Source of the DNA: Algibacter luteus
GTDB lineage: Bacteria > Bacteroidota > Bacteroidia > Flavobacteriales > Flavobacteriaceae
Direction of reading: 5' to 3'
DNA: 64,000 nt
Assembly (NCBI RefSeq): GCF_900141715.1
Contig: NZ_FQYK01000001.1
Span: forward strand, 310,001 to 374,000
Shown here: positions 27,854 through 36,364 of the stretch, one piece after another
Numbering within the stretch: the stretch's first letter is position 1
Layout of the letters: every line of letters begins with the position of its first letter
The notes under the pieces: model-generated
What the model was told of the DNA's origin: nothing
The model's database searches: none
What the model saw: only the letters and a program-made list of their open reading frames with translations
Made by a program: the position numbers and the translations under genes

Positions 27854-29029
27854 CTAGTTGATTGTAACAACTAATGGGTTATTGATTTTTAGTGCAAAAG
27901 TTTCTAAATAATTTTCCCATGCTTCTTTGGTAGTAAATTCATCTGCTTTCTTCCAACCAAAGCCAGCATAATACAAAGCGCTTCCATTATTTACTTTTAC
28001 TTGTGCATATAAATTGCTCCAATCTTTCACTGGAGTATCAAATAATTCACTTGAAAGCATGTTTTTATTTGGAACTACAATGGCTGTTCCAAGCTCGGAA
28101 TCATCATGAGGTTGCCAATACGAAATCCAACCAGAAGCTTCATTCTGTGTTGGCATTCCATCTTTCTCGTGCAGTGTTAAACCCGTATAAATCGCATCAG
28201 TACCAGTAATTTCAATTTCGAATCTTGTTAAGTTACTTCCATAATCTAATGAGATGTGTTTCGTTTCGGTAATGGTTTGTCCGTTGGCATCCCAATCAGC
28301 ATACTCTAATACAAAGCTGGTTCTTATTGGGCCAGTTGTAATTGTTTTCCAGTTTGTGAAGTTTTTAGAAATGTAATACGTCGTATCAATTTTTACGGCA
28401 ATTCCGCCTACACCGCGACTCACACCGACGTGAAAATTATCAAGTCCTTCTCCACTGTCTTTATGGTAAGCACCTTTTTCATTTTCTGCTTTTTTGTACC
28501 AGCTATTAATTATTGGGTATTCCACTCTTTTTAACCAAGCATCAATACCACTAGAAAGTGTACCTCCTTTTACATTATCTTCAATCATTTTTTGTGCTGT
28601 AGGACCAAAAGTTCTAAAACCAACTTTATTATTTTCCCAAGCGTAATCATCTGTACGTTCTGGCACAAACCTAGAGTAACAATATTCAATAACTTCTGGT
28701 TTTGCAGATGCATCAGCCACTAAGAGCTCAAACTGCCTCTCTGAATTGGCATTTACTTCCGGCTGAAATAATAAAACATCAGCTTTTCCATCTTGGTCAT
28801 TATCTACAAATTGAGATACTAAAACTTCATTTGTTTTTATATCCTTAATACTTAAACTTTCAAAAGTTTCACCTTCCTTAAGTTTAATGTCTCCCTTATT
28901 AATTTCTACAGTTTCAAAATTACGATCTATATCTAAATTGTTTTTTATTGTTATAATTAGACCCGTTTTTGGACTACAACTTACAATAAGACAAAACAAG
29001 AATAAAATAGCAAATAATGGACTTTTCAT
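27854..29029 (-). CDS. DUF4861-family lipoprotein of unknown function
   Basis: A 391-residue lipoprotein (lipobox IVSC, Cys near 18) that I match by eye to the DUF4861 family found in Bacteroidota pectin and uronate loci. Recognisable stretches are RFVPERTDDYAWENNKVGFR, GPTAQKMI and YHKDSGEGLDNFHVGVSRG, with several conserved acidic and aromatic residues. The segment EYADWDANGQTI precedes a beta-rich half. It begins one base after the kduD stop and ends seven bases before uxaC, so it is a true member of the catabolic operon although it should be exported. Family biochemistry was not known to me. A hydrolase, lyase or epimerase acting on extracytoplasmic uronosides is a guess from context. Confidence 0.78.
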   Translation of the reverse strand: MKSPLFAILFLFCLIVSCSPKTGLIITIKNNLDIDRNFETVEINKGDIKLKEGETFESLSIKDIKTNEVLVSQFVDNDQDGKADVLLFQPEVNANSERQFELLVADASAKPEVIEYCYSRFVPERTDDYAWENNKVGFRTFGPTAQKMIEDNVKGGTLSSGIDAWLKRVEYPIINSWYKKAENEKGAYHKDSGEGLDNFHVGVSRGVGGIAVKIDTTYYISKNFTNWKTITTGPIRTSFVLEYADWDANGQTITETKHISLDYGSNLTRFEIEITGTDAIYTGLTLHEKDGMPTQNEASGWISYWQPHDDSELGTAIVVPNKNMLSSELFDTPVKDWSNLYAQVKVNNGSALYYAGFGWKKADEFTTKEAWENYLETFALKINNPLVVTIN

Positions 29030-29030
29030 A

Positions 29031-29825
29031 TTAATCTTCGTTTGAAGGATTACCTATGGTTGCTAATATTCCACCATCTACATAAAGGATATGACCATTT
29101 ACAAAATCGCTAGCTTTCGATGACAAAAATATGGCTGCACCAGCTAAATCGTTTGGGTCTCCCCACTTTGCTGCAGGTGTTCTATTAATAATAAAATCAT
29201 TAAAAGGGTGTCCGTCAACACGAATTGGTGCGGTTTGAGATGTGGCAAAATATCCTGGGCCAATACCATTAACTTGAATATTGTGTTTTGCCCATTCTGT
29301 GGCCATATTCTGGGTTAGCATTTTTAATCCGCCTTTGGCTGCAGCATAAGCACCTACGCTATTTCTACCCAATTCACTCATCATAGAACAGATATTAATT
29401 ACTTTACCCGCTTTTCTAGCAATCATACCTTTTACAACATGTTTTGAAACTATAAAAGGACTTACTAAATCAATATCGATTACCTGTTTAAAATCGGCAA
29501 CTTCCATTTCAATAAGCGGCGTTCTTTTAATTATACCAGCGTTGTTAATTAAAATATCTATTTGTCCTATTTCAGCTTCTATTTTTAAGATAGCAGAAAT
29601 AACTTGTTCTTCATCAGCAACATTAAATTTGTAGCCAACGGCGTTAATGCCTTCACTTTTATATTCAGCTACAGCTTTATCGATTTTTTCTTGTGAAGAA
29701 TTGCCGTTTACAATAATTGTAGCTCCAGCTAATCCCAGTCCTCTGGCCATTGCCATTCCTAAACCGTGTGTACTTCCTGTGACTAAGGCATTCTTGCCTT
29801 TTACATCAAATAATGACATACTCAT
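29031..29825 (-). CDS. kduD: 2-dehydro-3-deoxy-D-gluconate 5-dehydrogenase (SDR family)
   Basis: This enzyme reduces 2,5-diketo-3-deoxygluconate (the KduI product) to 2-keto-3-deoxygluconate with NAD(P)H. The 264-residue protein is a classical short-chain dehydrogenase: nucleotide-binding TGSTHGLGMAMARG near residue 16, NNAGIIKRTPL, and the catalytic Ser-Tyr-Lys set in NICSMMSELG and YAAAKGG. IQVNGIGPGYFAT and the C-terminal VDGGILATIG are typical. It begins three bases after the kduI stop. The kduI-kduD neighbourhood supports the KduD assignment over other SDR functions. Confidence 0.95.
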   Translation of the reverse strand: MSMSLFDVKGKNALVTGSTHGLGMAMARGLGLAGATIIVNGNSSQEKIDKAVAEYKSEGINAVGYKFNVADEEQVISAILKIEAEIGQIDILINNAGIIKRTPLIEMEVADFKQVIDIDLVSPFIVSKHVVKGMIARKAGKVINICSMMSELGRNSVGAYAAAKGGLKMLTQNMATEWAKHNIQVNGIGPGYFATSQTAPIRVDGHPFNDFIINRTPAAKWGDPNDLAGAAIFLSSKASDFVNGHILYVDGGILATIGNPSNED

Positions 29826-29828
29826 AAC

Positions 29829-30671
29829 TTATCTTAATTCGGTTATTTTAGCAACATCCATATCGCCATAATCTAAATTTTCACCTGCCATTCCCCATAT
29901 AAACGAATAACTACTTGTTCCTGAACCTGAGTGAATTGACCATGGTGGTGAAATTACTGCTTGATTATTACCCATCCAGATATGACGTGTTTCCTGTGGC
30001 TGTCCCATAAAATGACATACAGCTTGATCCTCCGGAACTTCAAAATAAAAATAAACTTCCATGCGTCTGTCATGGACATGAGCTGGCATGGTATTCCAAG
30101 AGCTTCCTGATTTTAAAGTTGTCATTCCCATTTGTAATTGGCAAACATCAACAACACTGTTTACGATATACTTTCTTAAAGTACGGGCATTTGCCGTTTC
30201 AGCAGCGCCTAATTCAATAACCTCAACATCGTTTATTCCAATTTTTTTATTAGGATATGCTTTGTTTGCAGGTGTAGAATTAATATAAAATAATGCAGGA
30301 TTTGAGGCAGACTTGCTAGAAAAAGTGACTTCTTTATTCCCTTGTCCTATATATAAAGCCTCTCTATGTTCTAAAACATATTCAACACCATCAACATTAA
30401 CGGCACCAGCGGCTCCTATATTAATAATTCCTAATTCCCTTCTTTCTAAAAAATACTCAGCTTTTAAAGGGTCTATAGCTTCTAATTTTAATGCAGTTTT
30501 AGTTGGTACTGCACTGCCAGAGATAAATCTATCATAATGGGAATACACTAATACAATTTTGTCTTCCTGCATTAAATTATCAATTAAAAACTCCTCTCTT
30601 AATTGCTCAGTATCATAGCTTTTTACGCCTTGTGGACTTGATGCATATCTTGTTTCGTAATAGGTTTTCAT
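29829..30671 (-). CDS. kduI: 5-dehydro-4-deoxy-D-glucuronate isomerase
   Basis: This cupin-fold metalloenzyme converts 5-keto-4-deoxyuronate, released from lyase-generated unsaturated uronic acids, into 2,5-diketo-3-deoxygluconate. Length is 280 residues, as in characterised KduI. Metal ligands are visible as His198, His200 and Glu205 in PAHVHDRRMEVYFYFEVP, with a fourth His in PPWSIHSGSG. Other KduI features are ETRYASSPQGVKSYDTEQLR at the start and GIINIGAAGAV. The gene precedes kduD by three bases and follows uxuA by 19. Its presence shows that the locus handles unsaturated uronates as well as free uronic acids. Confidence 0.97.
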   Translation of the reverse strand: MKTYYETRYASSPQGVKSYDTEQLREEFLIDNLMQEDKIVLVYSHYDRFISGSAVPTKTALKLEAIDPLKAEYFLERRELGIINIGAAGAVNVDGVEYVLEHREALYIGQGNKEVTFSSKSASNPALFYINSTPANKAYPNKKIGINDVEVIELGAAETANARTLRKYIVNSVVDVCQLQMGMTTLKSGSSWNTMPAHVHDRRMEVYFYFEVPEDQAVCHFMGQPQETRHIWMGNNQAVISPPWSIHSGSGTSSYSFIWGMAGENLDYGDMDVAKITELR

Positions 30672-30690
30672 TGTTTTTATGCTTTTATTA

Positions 30691-31866
30691 TTATATCGTT
30701 TGTTTTAATCCAAATTCTAAGCCTCTTAATTCTGCTAAACCACGTAGTCTTCCAATACCCGAATATCCAGGGTTTGTTTTTTTATGCAAATCGTCTAGCA
30801 TTTGGTGTCCATGATCTGGTCTTACTGGAATTGCAAAATCTGAATAAGCTTCTGCTTTACGTCTTTTTTCTTCAACTAACACTGCTTTTACAACACTATA
30901 CATATCTACATCGCCTTCTAAGTGGTTTGCCTCGTAAAAATTACCATCGGCATCTCTTTTTGTACTTCTTAAATGCAAGAAATGTACGCGATCTGCAAAA
31001 CGATTAAATATGTTGACTAAATCATTATCTGCTCTAACTCCTAACGAACCTGTACAAAAAGTAATACCATTAGCTCTGTCTGGAACATTATCAAATAAAT
31101 ACGCGTAATCGGCTTCTGTACTAACAACCCTTGGCAACCCGAGAATTGGATACGGTGGATCGTCTGGATGAATACACATCAAAACATTGTTTTTAGAAGC
31201 TATGGGTATAATTTCTTTTAAAAATGCCACTAAATTATCTCTTAGTGTTTGAGCGTCAATATCTTTATAAGTATCTAAAATAGTCTGAAATTGCTCTAAA
31301 GTGTAGCCTTCTTCTGCTCCTGGCAAACCAGCAATTATATTGTTCACTAATTGTATTTTAGCTTCCTCAGAAAGTTGTTCTAAATAAATTTTTGCGGCTT
31401 TTTGTTGTGCTTCGGTATAACTGCTTTCCGCTCCTGGTCTTTTTAATAAAAATAATTCGAAAGCAGCGAAAGCAATGACATCAAAACGCAATGCTTTTGA
31501 GCCATCTTCAACCTCAAAACCCAAGTCGGTTCTAGTCCAATCTAAAACAGGCATAAAATTATAGCAAACTATGTTAACACCGCATTTTGCTAAATTTTCT
31601 ATACTTTGTTTATACCTTTCGATATAGGTTTCAAATTGTCCTGAACGCGTTTTTATATTCTCATGAACAGGAATACTCTCTACGACACTCCAGGTTAATC
31701 CAGCTTTTTCAATAATTGATTTTCGCTTTTGAATTTCATCTATAGTCCACACTTCTCCGTTAGGAATATGGTGTAAAGCAGAAACAACTCCTGTTGCGCC
31801 AGCTTGTTTAATATCTGATAAAGTTACAGGATCATTTGGCCCGTACCATCTCCATGTTTGTTCCAT
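30691..31866 (-). CDS. uxuA: Mannonate dehydratase
   Basis: This cytoplasmic enzyme removes water from D-mannonate to give 2-keto-3-deoxygluconate, the last step of the glucuronate branch. The 391-residue protein begins [20 protein letters not shown], the UxuA hallmark, followed by [38 protein letters not shown] holds the metal and substrate ligands, and [20 protein letters not shown] and DHGHQMLDD are further family signatures. Length is normal. It starts one base after the Gfo/Idh stop, so the two are probably translationally coupled. Confidence 0.97.
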   Translation of the reverse strand: MEQTWRWYGPNDPVTLSDIKQAGATGVVSALHHIPNGEVWTIDEIQKRKSIIEKAGLTWSVVESIPVHENIKTRSGQFETYIERYKQSIENLAKCGVNIVCYNFMPVLDWTRTDLGFEVEDGSKALRFDVIAFAAFELFLLKRPGAESSYTEAQQKAAKIYLEQLSEEAKIQLVNNIIAGLPGAEEGYTLEQFQTILDTYKDIDAQTLRDNLVAFLKEIIPIASKNNVLMCIHPDDPPYPILGLPRVVSTEADYAYLFDNVPDRANGITFCTGSLGVRADNDLVNIFNRFADRVHFLHLRSTKRDADGNFYEANHLEGDVDMYSVVKAVLVEEKRRKAEAYSDFAIPVRPDHGHQMLDDLHKKTNPGYSGIGRLRGLAELRGLEFGLKQTI

Positions 31867-31867
31867 T

Positions 31868-32842
31868 TTATAAATTATCTTTTGTAAATGCTTCCATTAT
31901 ATCTATTACCAATACACCGTCTTCAACAGGACATGGATTACTTCGTTTTCCTAAGAAATAATTAACCGTTTCTTGGATCATTGGTTGTTGAATATTTACA
32001 GGGTTTTTAAAATTAAATTCTCTATTTGTATTCTTTGATTTAAGCTTGAGTTGCTCCTTATAAAACGACAACTCTATGGTACCTTCTTCGCCATAAATTG
32101 TGCAACAATCTTCCTCTAAATATTTTGGGATTGCGAACGACCACATACCTCTAAACTGCACACCACTTTTAAAATTTATTAATCCATTTACTGTATCATC
32201 AACCTTATTAATACCCGATTGATTTACCGCAATGCCTTTGGCTTGCGTGTAGTTTCCAAAAAAATGATACATTAAATCTAATTGGTGAGGTGCTATATCA
32301 TGAAAATAACCACCTCCTGAGACTTCCTCATCTAACCTCCAAGTTGCTCTTGAATTAAAATCGAAAGGTTGTAGAAATCTTAAATCTACAAATTTAACCT
32401 CGCCAATGGTGTTAGCATCGAGTAATTCTTTAACCTTAATATACATTGGTAAAAACCTACGGTAATGTGCTACTACTAGTTTTTGATTACTATTATTTAC
32501 AGCTGTTTTTAGTTGTAACGCTTCTTCTTTAGATAAAACCATTGGTTTTTCTAAATACACATCTTTACCTACTTTTAACGCTTTTAATGCATAATTTAAA
32601 TGTGTGGATGGTGGTGTGGCAATATATACAGCATTAACATCTGGTTGTTCTAATAATTTATCTGCATCATCAAACCAATGTGGCACATTATGCCTATTCG
32701 CAAAGTCTTTTGCTAAATCTCCGTTTCTGCGCATTACTGCAAATAATTCTGATTGCTCGCATTTCTGAAATGCAGGGCCACTTTTAACCTCAGCTACATC
32801 TCCGCAACCAATTATTCCCCAAACTACAGAATTACTTCCCAC
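31868..32842 (-). CDS. Gfo/Idh/MocA-family NAD(P)-dependent oxidoreductase
   Basis: A 324-residue oxidoreductase with an N-terminal Rossmann domain ([15 protein letters not shown]), the conserved EKPM stretch ([15 protein letters not shown]) around residue 95, and a [21 protein letters not shown] segment with the family His. No signal peptide is seen, so it acts in the cytoplasm. It lies between uxuB and uxuA, 18 bases after the former and one base before the latter, so it belongs to the uronate operon. The exact sugar is not known. Plausible roles are oxidation or reduction of a modified uronate or sugar released from the polymer; the established UxaC-UxuB-UxuA route does not need it. Confidence 0.9.
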   Translation of the reverse strand: MGSNSVVWGIIGCGDVAEVKSGPAFQKCEQSELFAVMRRNGDLAKDFANRHNVPHWFDDADKLLEQPDVNAVYIATPPSTHLNYALKALKVGKDVYLEKPMVLSKEEALQLKTAVNNSNQKLVVAHYRRFLPMYIKVKELLDANTIGEVKFVDLRFLQPFDFNSRATWRLDEEVSGGGYFHDIAPHQLDLMYHFFGNYTQAKGIAVNQSGINKVDDTVNGLINFKSGVQFRGMWSFAIPKYLEEDCCTIYGEEGTIELSFYKEQLKLKSKNTNREFNFKNPVNIQQPMIQETVNYFLGKRSNPCPVEDGVLVIDIMEAFTKDNL

Positions 32843-32860
32843 GTTTTTGACTCTATTTAA

Positions 32861-33688
32861 TTAAACACCACTGTAAGCACTAAAACCTCCATCAATAGGT
32901 ATCACGACGCCTGTAATAAATGAAGCACCTTCACTACATAACCACAAGGTTGTACCCACTAAATGCTCGGGCTCACCAAATTTTCCCATTGGTGTTTGCT
33001 CTATAATTTGATTACCTCTTGGCGTCAAACTCCCATCGCTATTTGTTAATAATGCTCTATTCTGATCGGTTAAGAAAAAACCTGGAGCTAACGCATTTAC
33101 ACGAATGCCTACTTTTGAAAAATGAACTGCAAGCCACTGTGTGAAATTTGAAACTGCTGCTTTTGCACCACTATATGCAGGTATTTTTGTTAATGGCGTA
33201 AAAGCATTCATAGAGGATATATTTAGAATGCTGCATCCTTCCCTACCTACCATATCTTCAGCAAAAATTTGTGTAGGCAAAAGGGTTCCAATGAAATTTA
33301 AATTAAATACGAATTGTATCCCTGATGGATCCAAATCAAAAAACGTTTTAAAACCTTCCGTTTTATTAACTAAATCTTCTGCCTGTAAAAATGGATTACT
33401 TGTTGTACCTAATGGATGGTTTCCTCCGGCTCCATTTATTAAAATATCGCATAATCCAAAAGCACCATTCACTTCTTTTTTAGCCTGTTGTAAAGATTCC
33501 TTTTCGAGTACATTAGCAGCAACTCCAATTGCTTTTCCTCCTGCTGCATTTATTTCATCTGCAATAGCATCCGCTGCTTCTTTTCTTAAATCTAATACCG
33601 CTATATTGTTCCCTTCTTTAGCCAATGCTTTGGCTAATGTTCCACAAAGCACGCCTCCTGCCCCTGTTAAAACGATTGTTTTATTCAT
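32861..33688 (-). CDS. uxuB: D-mannonate oxidoreductase, SDR type (fructuronate reductase)
   Basis: A 275-residue short-chain dehydrogenase that should reduce D-fructuronate to D-mannonate. It has TGAGGVLCGTLAKALAKEG near residue 8, the Ser in NISSMNAFTPL, YSGAKAAV with the catalytic Tyr and Lys, and a long insert between the NGAGG stretch and the active site (TSNPFLQAEDLVNK), typical of the Bacteroidota mannonate oxidoreductase type. It is the first gene of the operon; the start at 33688 faces the divergent LacI gene across 190 bases with two palindromic operators. The classical E. coli UxuB belongs to another fold, so assignment rests on the neighbouring uxaC and uxuA. Confidence 0.88.
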   Translation of the reverse strand: MNKTIVLTGAGGVLCGTLAKALAKEGNNIAVLDLRKEAADAIADEINAAGGKAIGVAANVLEKESLQQAKKEVNGAFGLCDILINGAGGNHPLGTTSNPFLQAEDLVNKTEGFKTFFDLDPSGIQFVFNLNFIGTLLPTQIFAEDMVGREGCSILNISSMNAFTPLTKIPAYSGAKAAVSNFTQWLAVHFSKVGIRVNALAPGFFLTDQNRALLTNSDGSLTPRGNQIIEQTPMGKFGEPEHLVGTTLWLCSEGASFITGVVIPIDGGFSAYSGV

Positions 33689-33737
33689 TTTTAATTATCT
33701 TATTTTTATCAATACTAATTATTAGGCATAACTTTTC

Positions 33738-33749
33738 GTGTACGCACAC
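33738..33749. promoter_or_regulatory. Imperfect palindromic operator, LacI type
   Basis: GTGTACGCACAC, centred on CG between 33743 and 33744, is a near-palindrome with a core shared with the perfect element 34 bases away. It lies about 50 bases upstream of the uxuB start. Confidence 0.55.
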
Positions 33750-33769
33750 ACAAATATATAAAAAAATAA

Positions 33770-33785
33770 TTGTGTGCGCACACAA
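33770..33785. promoter_or_regulatory. Perfect 16-base palindromic operator, LacI type
   Basis: TTGTGTGCGCACACAA is a perfect palindrome with a central CG, the usual form of LacI-family operators. It stands between the divergent uxuB and LacI-regulator genes, so it could control both. The second, imperfect copy is centred 34 bases away, close to three helical turns. Confidence 0.7.
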
Positions 33786-33878
33786 AATGAATATATTTTT
33801 ATTAAATTGCCTAAAAATAGCTTTATTACAAATTATGTTTTCAATTCCAAAAGGACATAAATAGATGAATAGAATTAT

Positions 33879-34955
33879 ATGATTACAATTAAGGATATCG
33901 CAAAAGAAGCTAAAGTCTCTGAAGGAACGGTAGACAGAGTTATACACAACCGCGGGGGGGTTTCAAAAAAAACACAGGCTAGAATTGAAAAAATTCTTGA
34001 GTATCACAATTTTAGTGTGAATCCAGTCGCCAGTGCTCTTGCTATGAAGAATAAACATTTCATTGCCGCATTAATACCTGAACATAATGATTCCGATTTA
34101 TTTTGGAAATCTCCATATTTAGGCATTTTAAAAGGTGCAGATGACGTTAAAAGCTTTGGAGTAAAGGTCAAAAATTTTACTTTTAATCAATATGATCCCA
34201 ATTCGTATTTAAACACATTCCATGAATTGTTAAAAACAAAGCCAACTGCTGTTATCATGGTTCCCAATTTTTCAAAAGAGACAAAACTAATTGTTAGTAA
34301 ATTAGAATCTCTTAACATTCCCTATTTATTTTTAAATATTGATATTGATGGCTTTAATAACGAAGCATTTGTTGGTCAAGACTCTTATATGGCTGGGTAT
34401 ATTGCAGGCAAGCTCATGCATTTAAGCATACCTAAACATTCTACTTTTTTAATTATTCAGGCAAGGCATAATATCACTAAAAACAATGCAGTATCTAATA
34501 GAATAAAAGGTTTTAATGATTTTTTCTTGAAAAATGACATACATTCTAAAACCCAAACACTAAAAATAGAGAATTTAAATAACTCTTTGGAGACCAGAGA
34601 AAAAATAAACCTATACTTAAAACAACACCCCGAAATTGAAGGTATCTTTGTACCATCGAGTAGAATTTATATTGTGGTGGATTGTATAAGCACAAATTAT
34701 CTAAAAAATCTTAAATTGATTGGATTTGATAATACGCCTCAAAATATTGAATGTTTAAAAAACGATTCTGTGTCGTTCTTGATTTCTCAAAAACCATTTG
34801 AACAAGGTTATGAATCGGTTCGTTTATTAACTGACTATTTAAAAAACAAAAAAAGTTTATTAAATAACAAAATATATCTTCCTATCGATATTTTGACTAA
34901 AGAAAATGTAGATTATAATGAAAGAAACAAATTCGTTTTTGAAAATGTAAACTAG
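33879..34955 (+). CDS. LacI-family transcriptional regulator
   Basis: A 358-residue repressor with an N-terminal helix-turn-helix (MITIKDIAKEAKVSEGTVDR, residues 1-20) and a hinge near 50-60 (NPVASALAMKN). A periplasmic-binding-protein-like effector domain follows (ALIPEHNDSDLFW, VGQDSYMAGYIAGKLM). It is divergent from the uronate operon across two palindromic operators, so it probably represses uxuB and downstream genes until a uronate intermediate is present. The HTH/hinge coding region holds a run of seven G (33954-33960) and eight A (33965-33972), unusual in this AT-rich sequence. The ligand is not visible; KDG, fructuronate or mannonate are candidates. Confidence 0.93.
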   Translation: MITIKDIAKEAKVSEGTVDRVIHNRGGVSKKTQARIEKILEYHNFSVNPVASALAMKNKHFIAALIPEHNDSDLFWKSPYLGILKGADDVKSFGVKVKNFTFNQYDPNSYLNTFHELLKTKPTAVIMVPNFSKETKLIVSKLESLNIPYLFLNIDIDGFNNEAFVGQDSYMAGYIAGKLMHLSIPKHSTFLIIQARHNITKNNAVSNRIKGFNDFFLKNDIHSKTQTLKIENLNNSLETREKINLYLKQHPEIEGIFVPSSRIYIVVDCISTNYLKNLKLIGFDNTPQNIECLKNDSVSFLISQKPFEQGYESVRLLTDYLKNKKSLLNNKIYLPIDILTKENVDYNERNKFVFENVN

Positions 34956-35016
34956 AATACATATAAATTAATATTAGCCACGATATTACTGATATGTTTT
35001 TTTTATCACGCCCAAA

Positions 35017-36018
35017 TTATAATGACTCCCTTAATATGAGTTTTGTGGGCAAATAGGTTTGCATTGGTGCATCACTTGTAATAAACTCTGCAGCTTTGGC
35101 GCCAAATTCTTGAAAATCTACTGAGACCACAGAAATACCCTTATATGTAAATCTTTTTATAGGTGTTTCGTTATACGAAAGTACTCCTACATCTTTTCCT
35201 AACTCAAAATTAGCATCCAAACATTGGTCTAATAATTTATAGAGCATTCTATCGTTTACACTTATATAGGCAGTATTTTCATTAACTGTGAACAACTTCG
35301 AATTTTTAATGACATCAAATTCAAGGTTATTTGTTTTGCAGAATTTTTTAAAAAAAACGACACTTTCCCATGGATGATATGTGAATTCTGGATAGATAAA
35401 TTTAACCGACTTATATTTTTTAAATAAAGGTAATGCCTCTTCTAAACAGTTGTAAAATCCTTGTCCAAAATCTTGTAAAATAAAATTACTTGTTTTTTTA
35501 GAATGCAAATCCCAATCTATTAATAACAACTGATTTTCATCAATTTTATTAATGGCTTTCTTAACTTCAGGATGATCAAAACCCATCACAATGTATTTAT
35601 AATATTTACCATTCTGGGCATCTAGCATCGACTTAAAATTCTTTACACTAAAATGATGAAACTGCAAATCTACTATTACATTGCTCGGTAAGTTTTGCAT
35701 AAATGAATGATACAACACTTCTTTATAAGCCTTAAACGTGCTTATTAATAAAAGTACCTTAATTTTATTATCTGTGATGTAGTAACCCTTGTTGGGAGTA
35801 GATTTAATAAACCCCTCATCTTTAAGAAGCTTATAAGCTTTGAATACGGTATCTCGAGATATTTTATAGTCTTTACTAAATTCATTTATAGAAGGAATAC
35901 TATCACCAGGTTTAAAAACATTAGTCTCTATCGATTCTTTAAACGCATTAAATACTTTTTTATATTTAGGTATATCGTTGCTACCAATATTTTTTAATTT
36001 AATTATTTCTTGAACCAT
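35017..36018 (-). CDS. GntR-type winged-helix regulator with LacI-like effector domain
   Basis: A 333-residue chimeric regulator resembling B. subtilis AraR in layout. The N-terminus has a GntR winged helix (ETNVFKPGDSIPSINEFSKD, SRDTVFKAYKLLKDEGFI, residues about 30-80). It is followed by a periplasmic-binding-like sugar-sensing domain (VLLLISTFKAYKEVLYHSFM, YIVMGFDHPEVKKAI, GVLSYNETPIKRF). It is convergent with the LacI gene, 61 bases apart, and belongs to the edge of the uronate locus. Upstream is a -7-like box (36103-36110) and a tandem 10-base repeat that recurs before SusC at 8192. It may therefore regulate itself and the distal SusC set. The effector sugar is unknown. Confidence 0.9.
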   Translation of the reverse strand: MVQEIIKLKNIGSNDIPKYKKVFNAFKESIETNVFKPGDSIPSINEFSKDYKISRDTVFKAYKLLKDEGFIKSTPNKGYYITDNKIKVLLLISTFKAYKEVLYHSFMQNLPSNVIVDLQFHHFSVKNFKSMLDAQNGKYYKYIVMGFDHPEVKKAINKIDENQLLLIDWDLHSKKTSNFILQDFGQGFYNCLEEALPLFKKYKSVKFIYPEFTYHPWESVVFFKKFCKTNNLEFDVIKNSKLFTVNENTAYISVNDRMLYKLLDQCLDANFELGKDVGVLSYNETPIKRFTYKGISVVSVDFQEFGAKAAEFITSDAPMQTYLPTKLILRESL

Positions 36019-36102
36019 GCTTGTTGAAAGATTTTAGAAAGAATTAATTGTCAAATAAAGAACTGAATTGAATCAATTAAAATTACAACAACAGTACTTA
36101 AA

Positions 36103-36110
36103 CAAATCTA
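36103..36110 (-). promoter_or_regulatory. Putative -7 box of the GntR-type regulator gene
   Basis: TAGATTTG on the minus strand fits TAnnTTTG exactly, 85 bases from the start at 36018. A three-of-four -33 match (ATTG) lies 22 bases upstream. Confidence 0.4.
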
Positions 36111-36147
36111 CTTTTCATATCTCAAGAAAACTCAATTTTTCACAAAA

Positions 36148-36167
36148 ACTATCCTGTACTATCATGT
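36148..36167 (-). promoter_or_regulatory. Tandem 10-base direct repeat, putative regulator binding site
   Basis: The plus-strand units ACTATCCTGT and ACTATCATGT are adjacent, and a third, decayed unit (GCTATGTATT) follows to 36177. The array stands 37 bases upstream of the -7-like box of the GntR-type gene and matches 8308-8327. Confidence 0.45.
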
Positions 36168-36258
36168 GCTATGTATTGCAATGCCAAATACACGGATTGT
36201 TTACAACTTGAAAATCAACAAAATAAAAGTGAAGAACTATTGATTGACAAATATTTTG

Positions 36259-36333
36259 TCGGGATGACAGGATTTGAACCTGCGACCACACGGCCCCCAG
36301 CCGTGTACGCTAACCGGACTGCGCCACATCCCG
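36259..36333 (-). tRNA. tRNA-Pro(GGG)
   Basis: Read on the minus strand, a 75-base tRNA folds with acceptor CGGGATG pairing CATCCCG. The anticodon loop is CTGGGGG (anticodon GGG) on a CACGG/CCGTG stem, and the T-arm contains GGTTCAAATCC. The discriminator is A and the CCA end is not encoded. A TATATTTG box lies 32 bases upstream. Confidence 0.97.
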
Positions 36334-36364
36334 CTTTTTTATAATCTTAAATTAGACACGTTTT

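Larger units (their letters stand above)
36019..36258. other. Non-coding stretch between GntR-type gene and tRNA-Pro
   Basis: These 240 bases hold the GntR-type gene's putative promoter box and tandem repeat. No open frame or terminator hairpin for the tRNA was recognised here. Confidence 0.5.

Noticed and set aside
33141-33725. 194-codon plus-strand open frame
   Set aside because: It lies opposite uxuB, which has clear SDR motifs; the composition (Pro, Ser, Phe rich) is typical of an antisense shadow.
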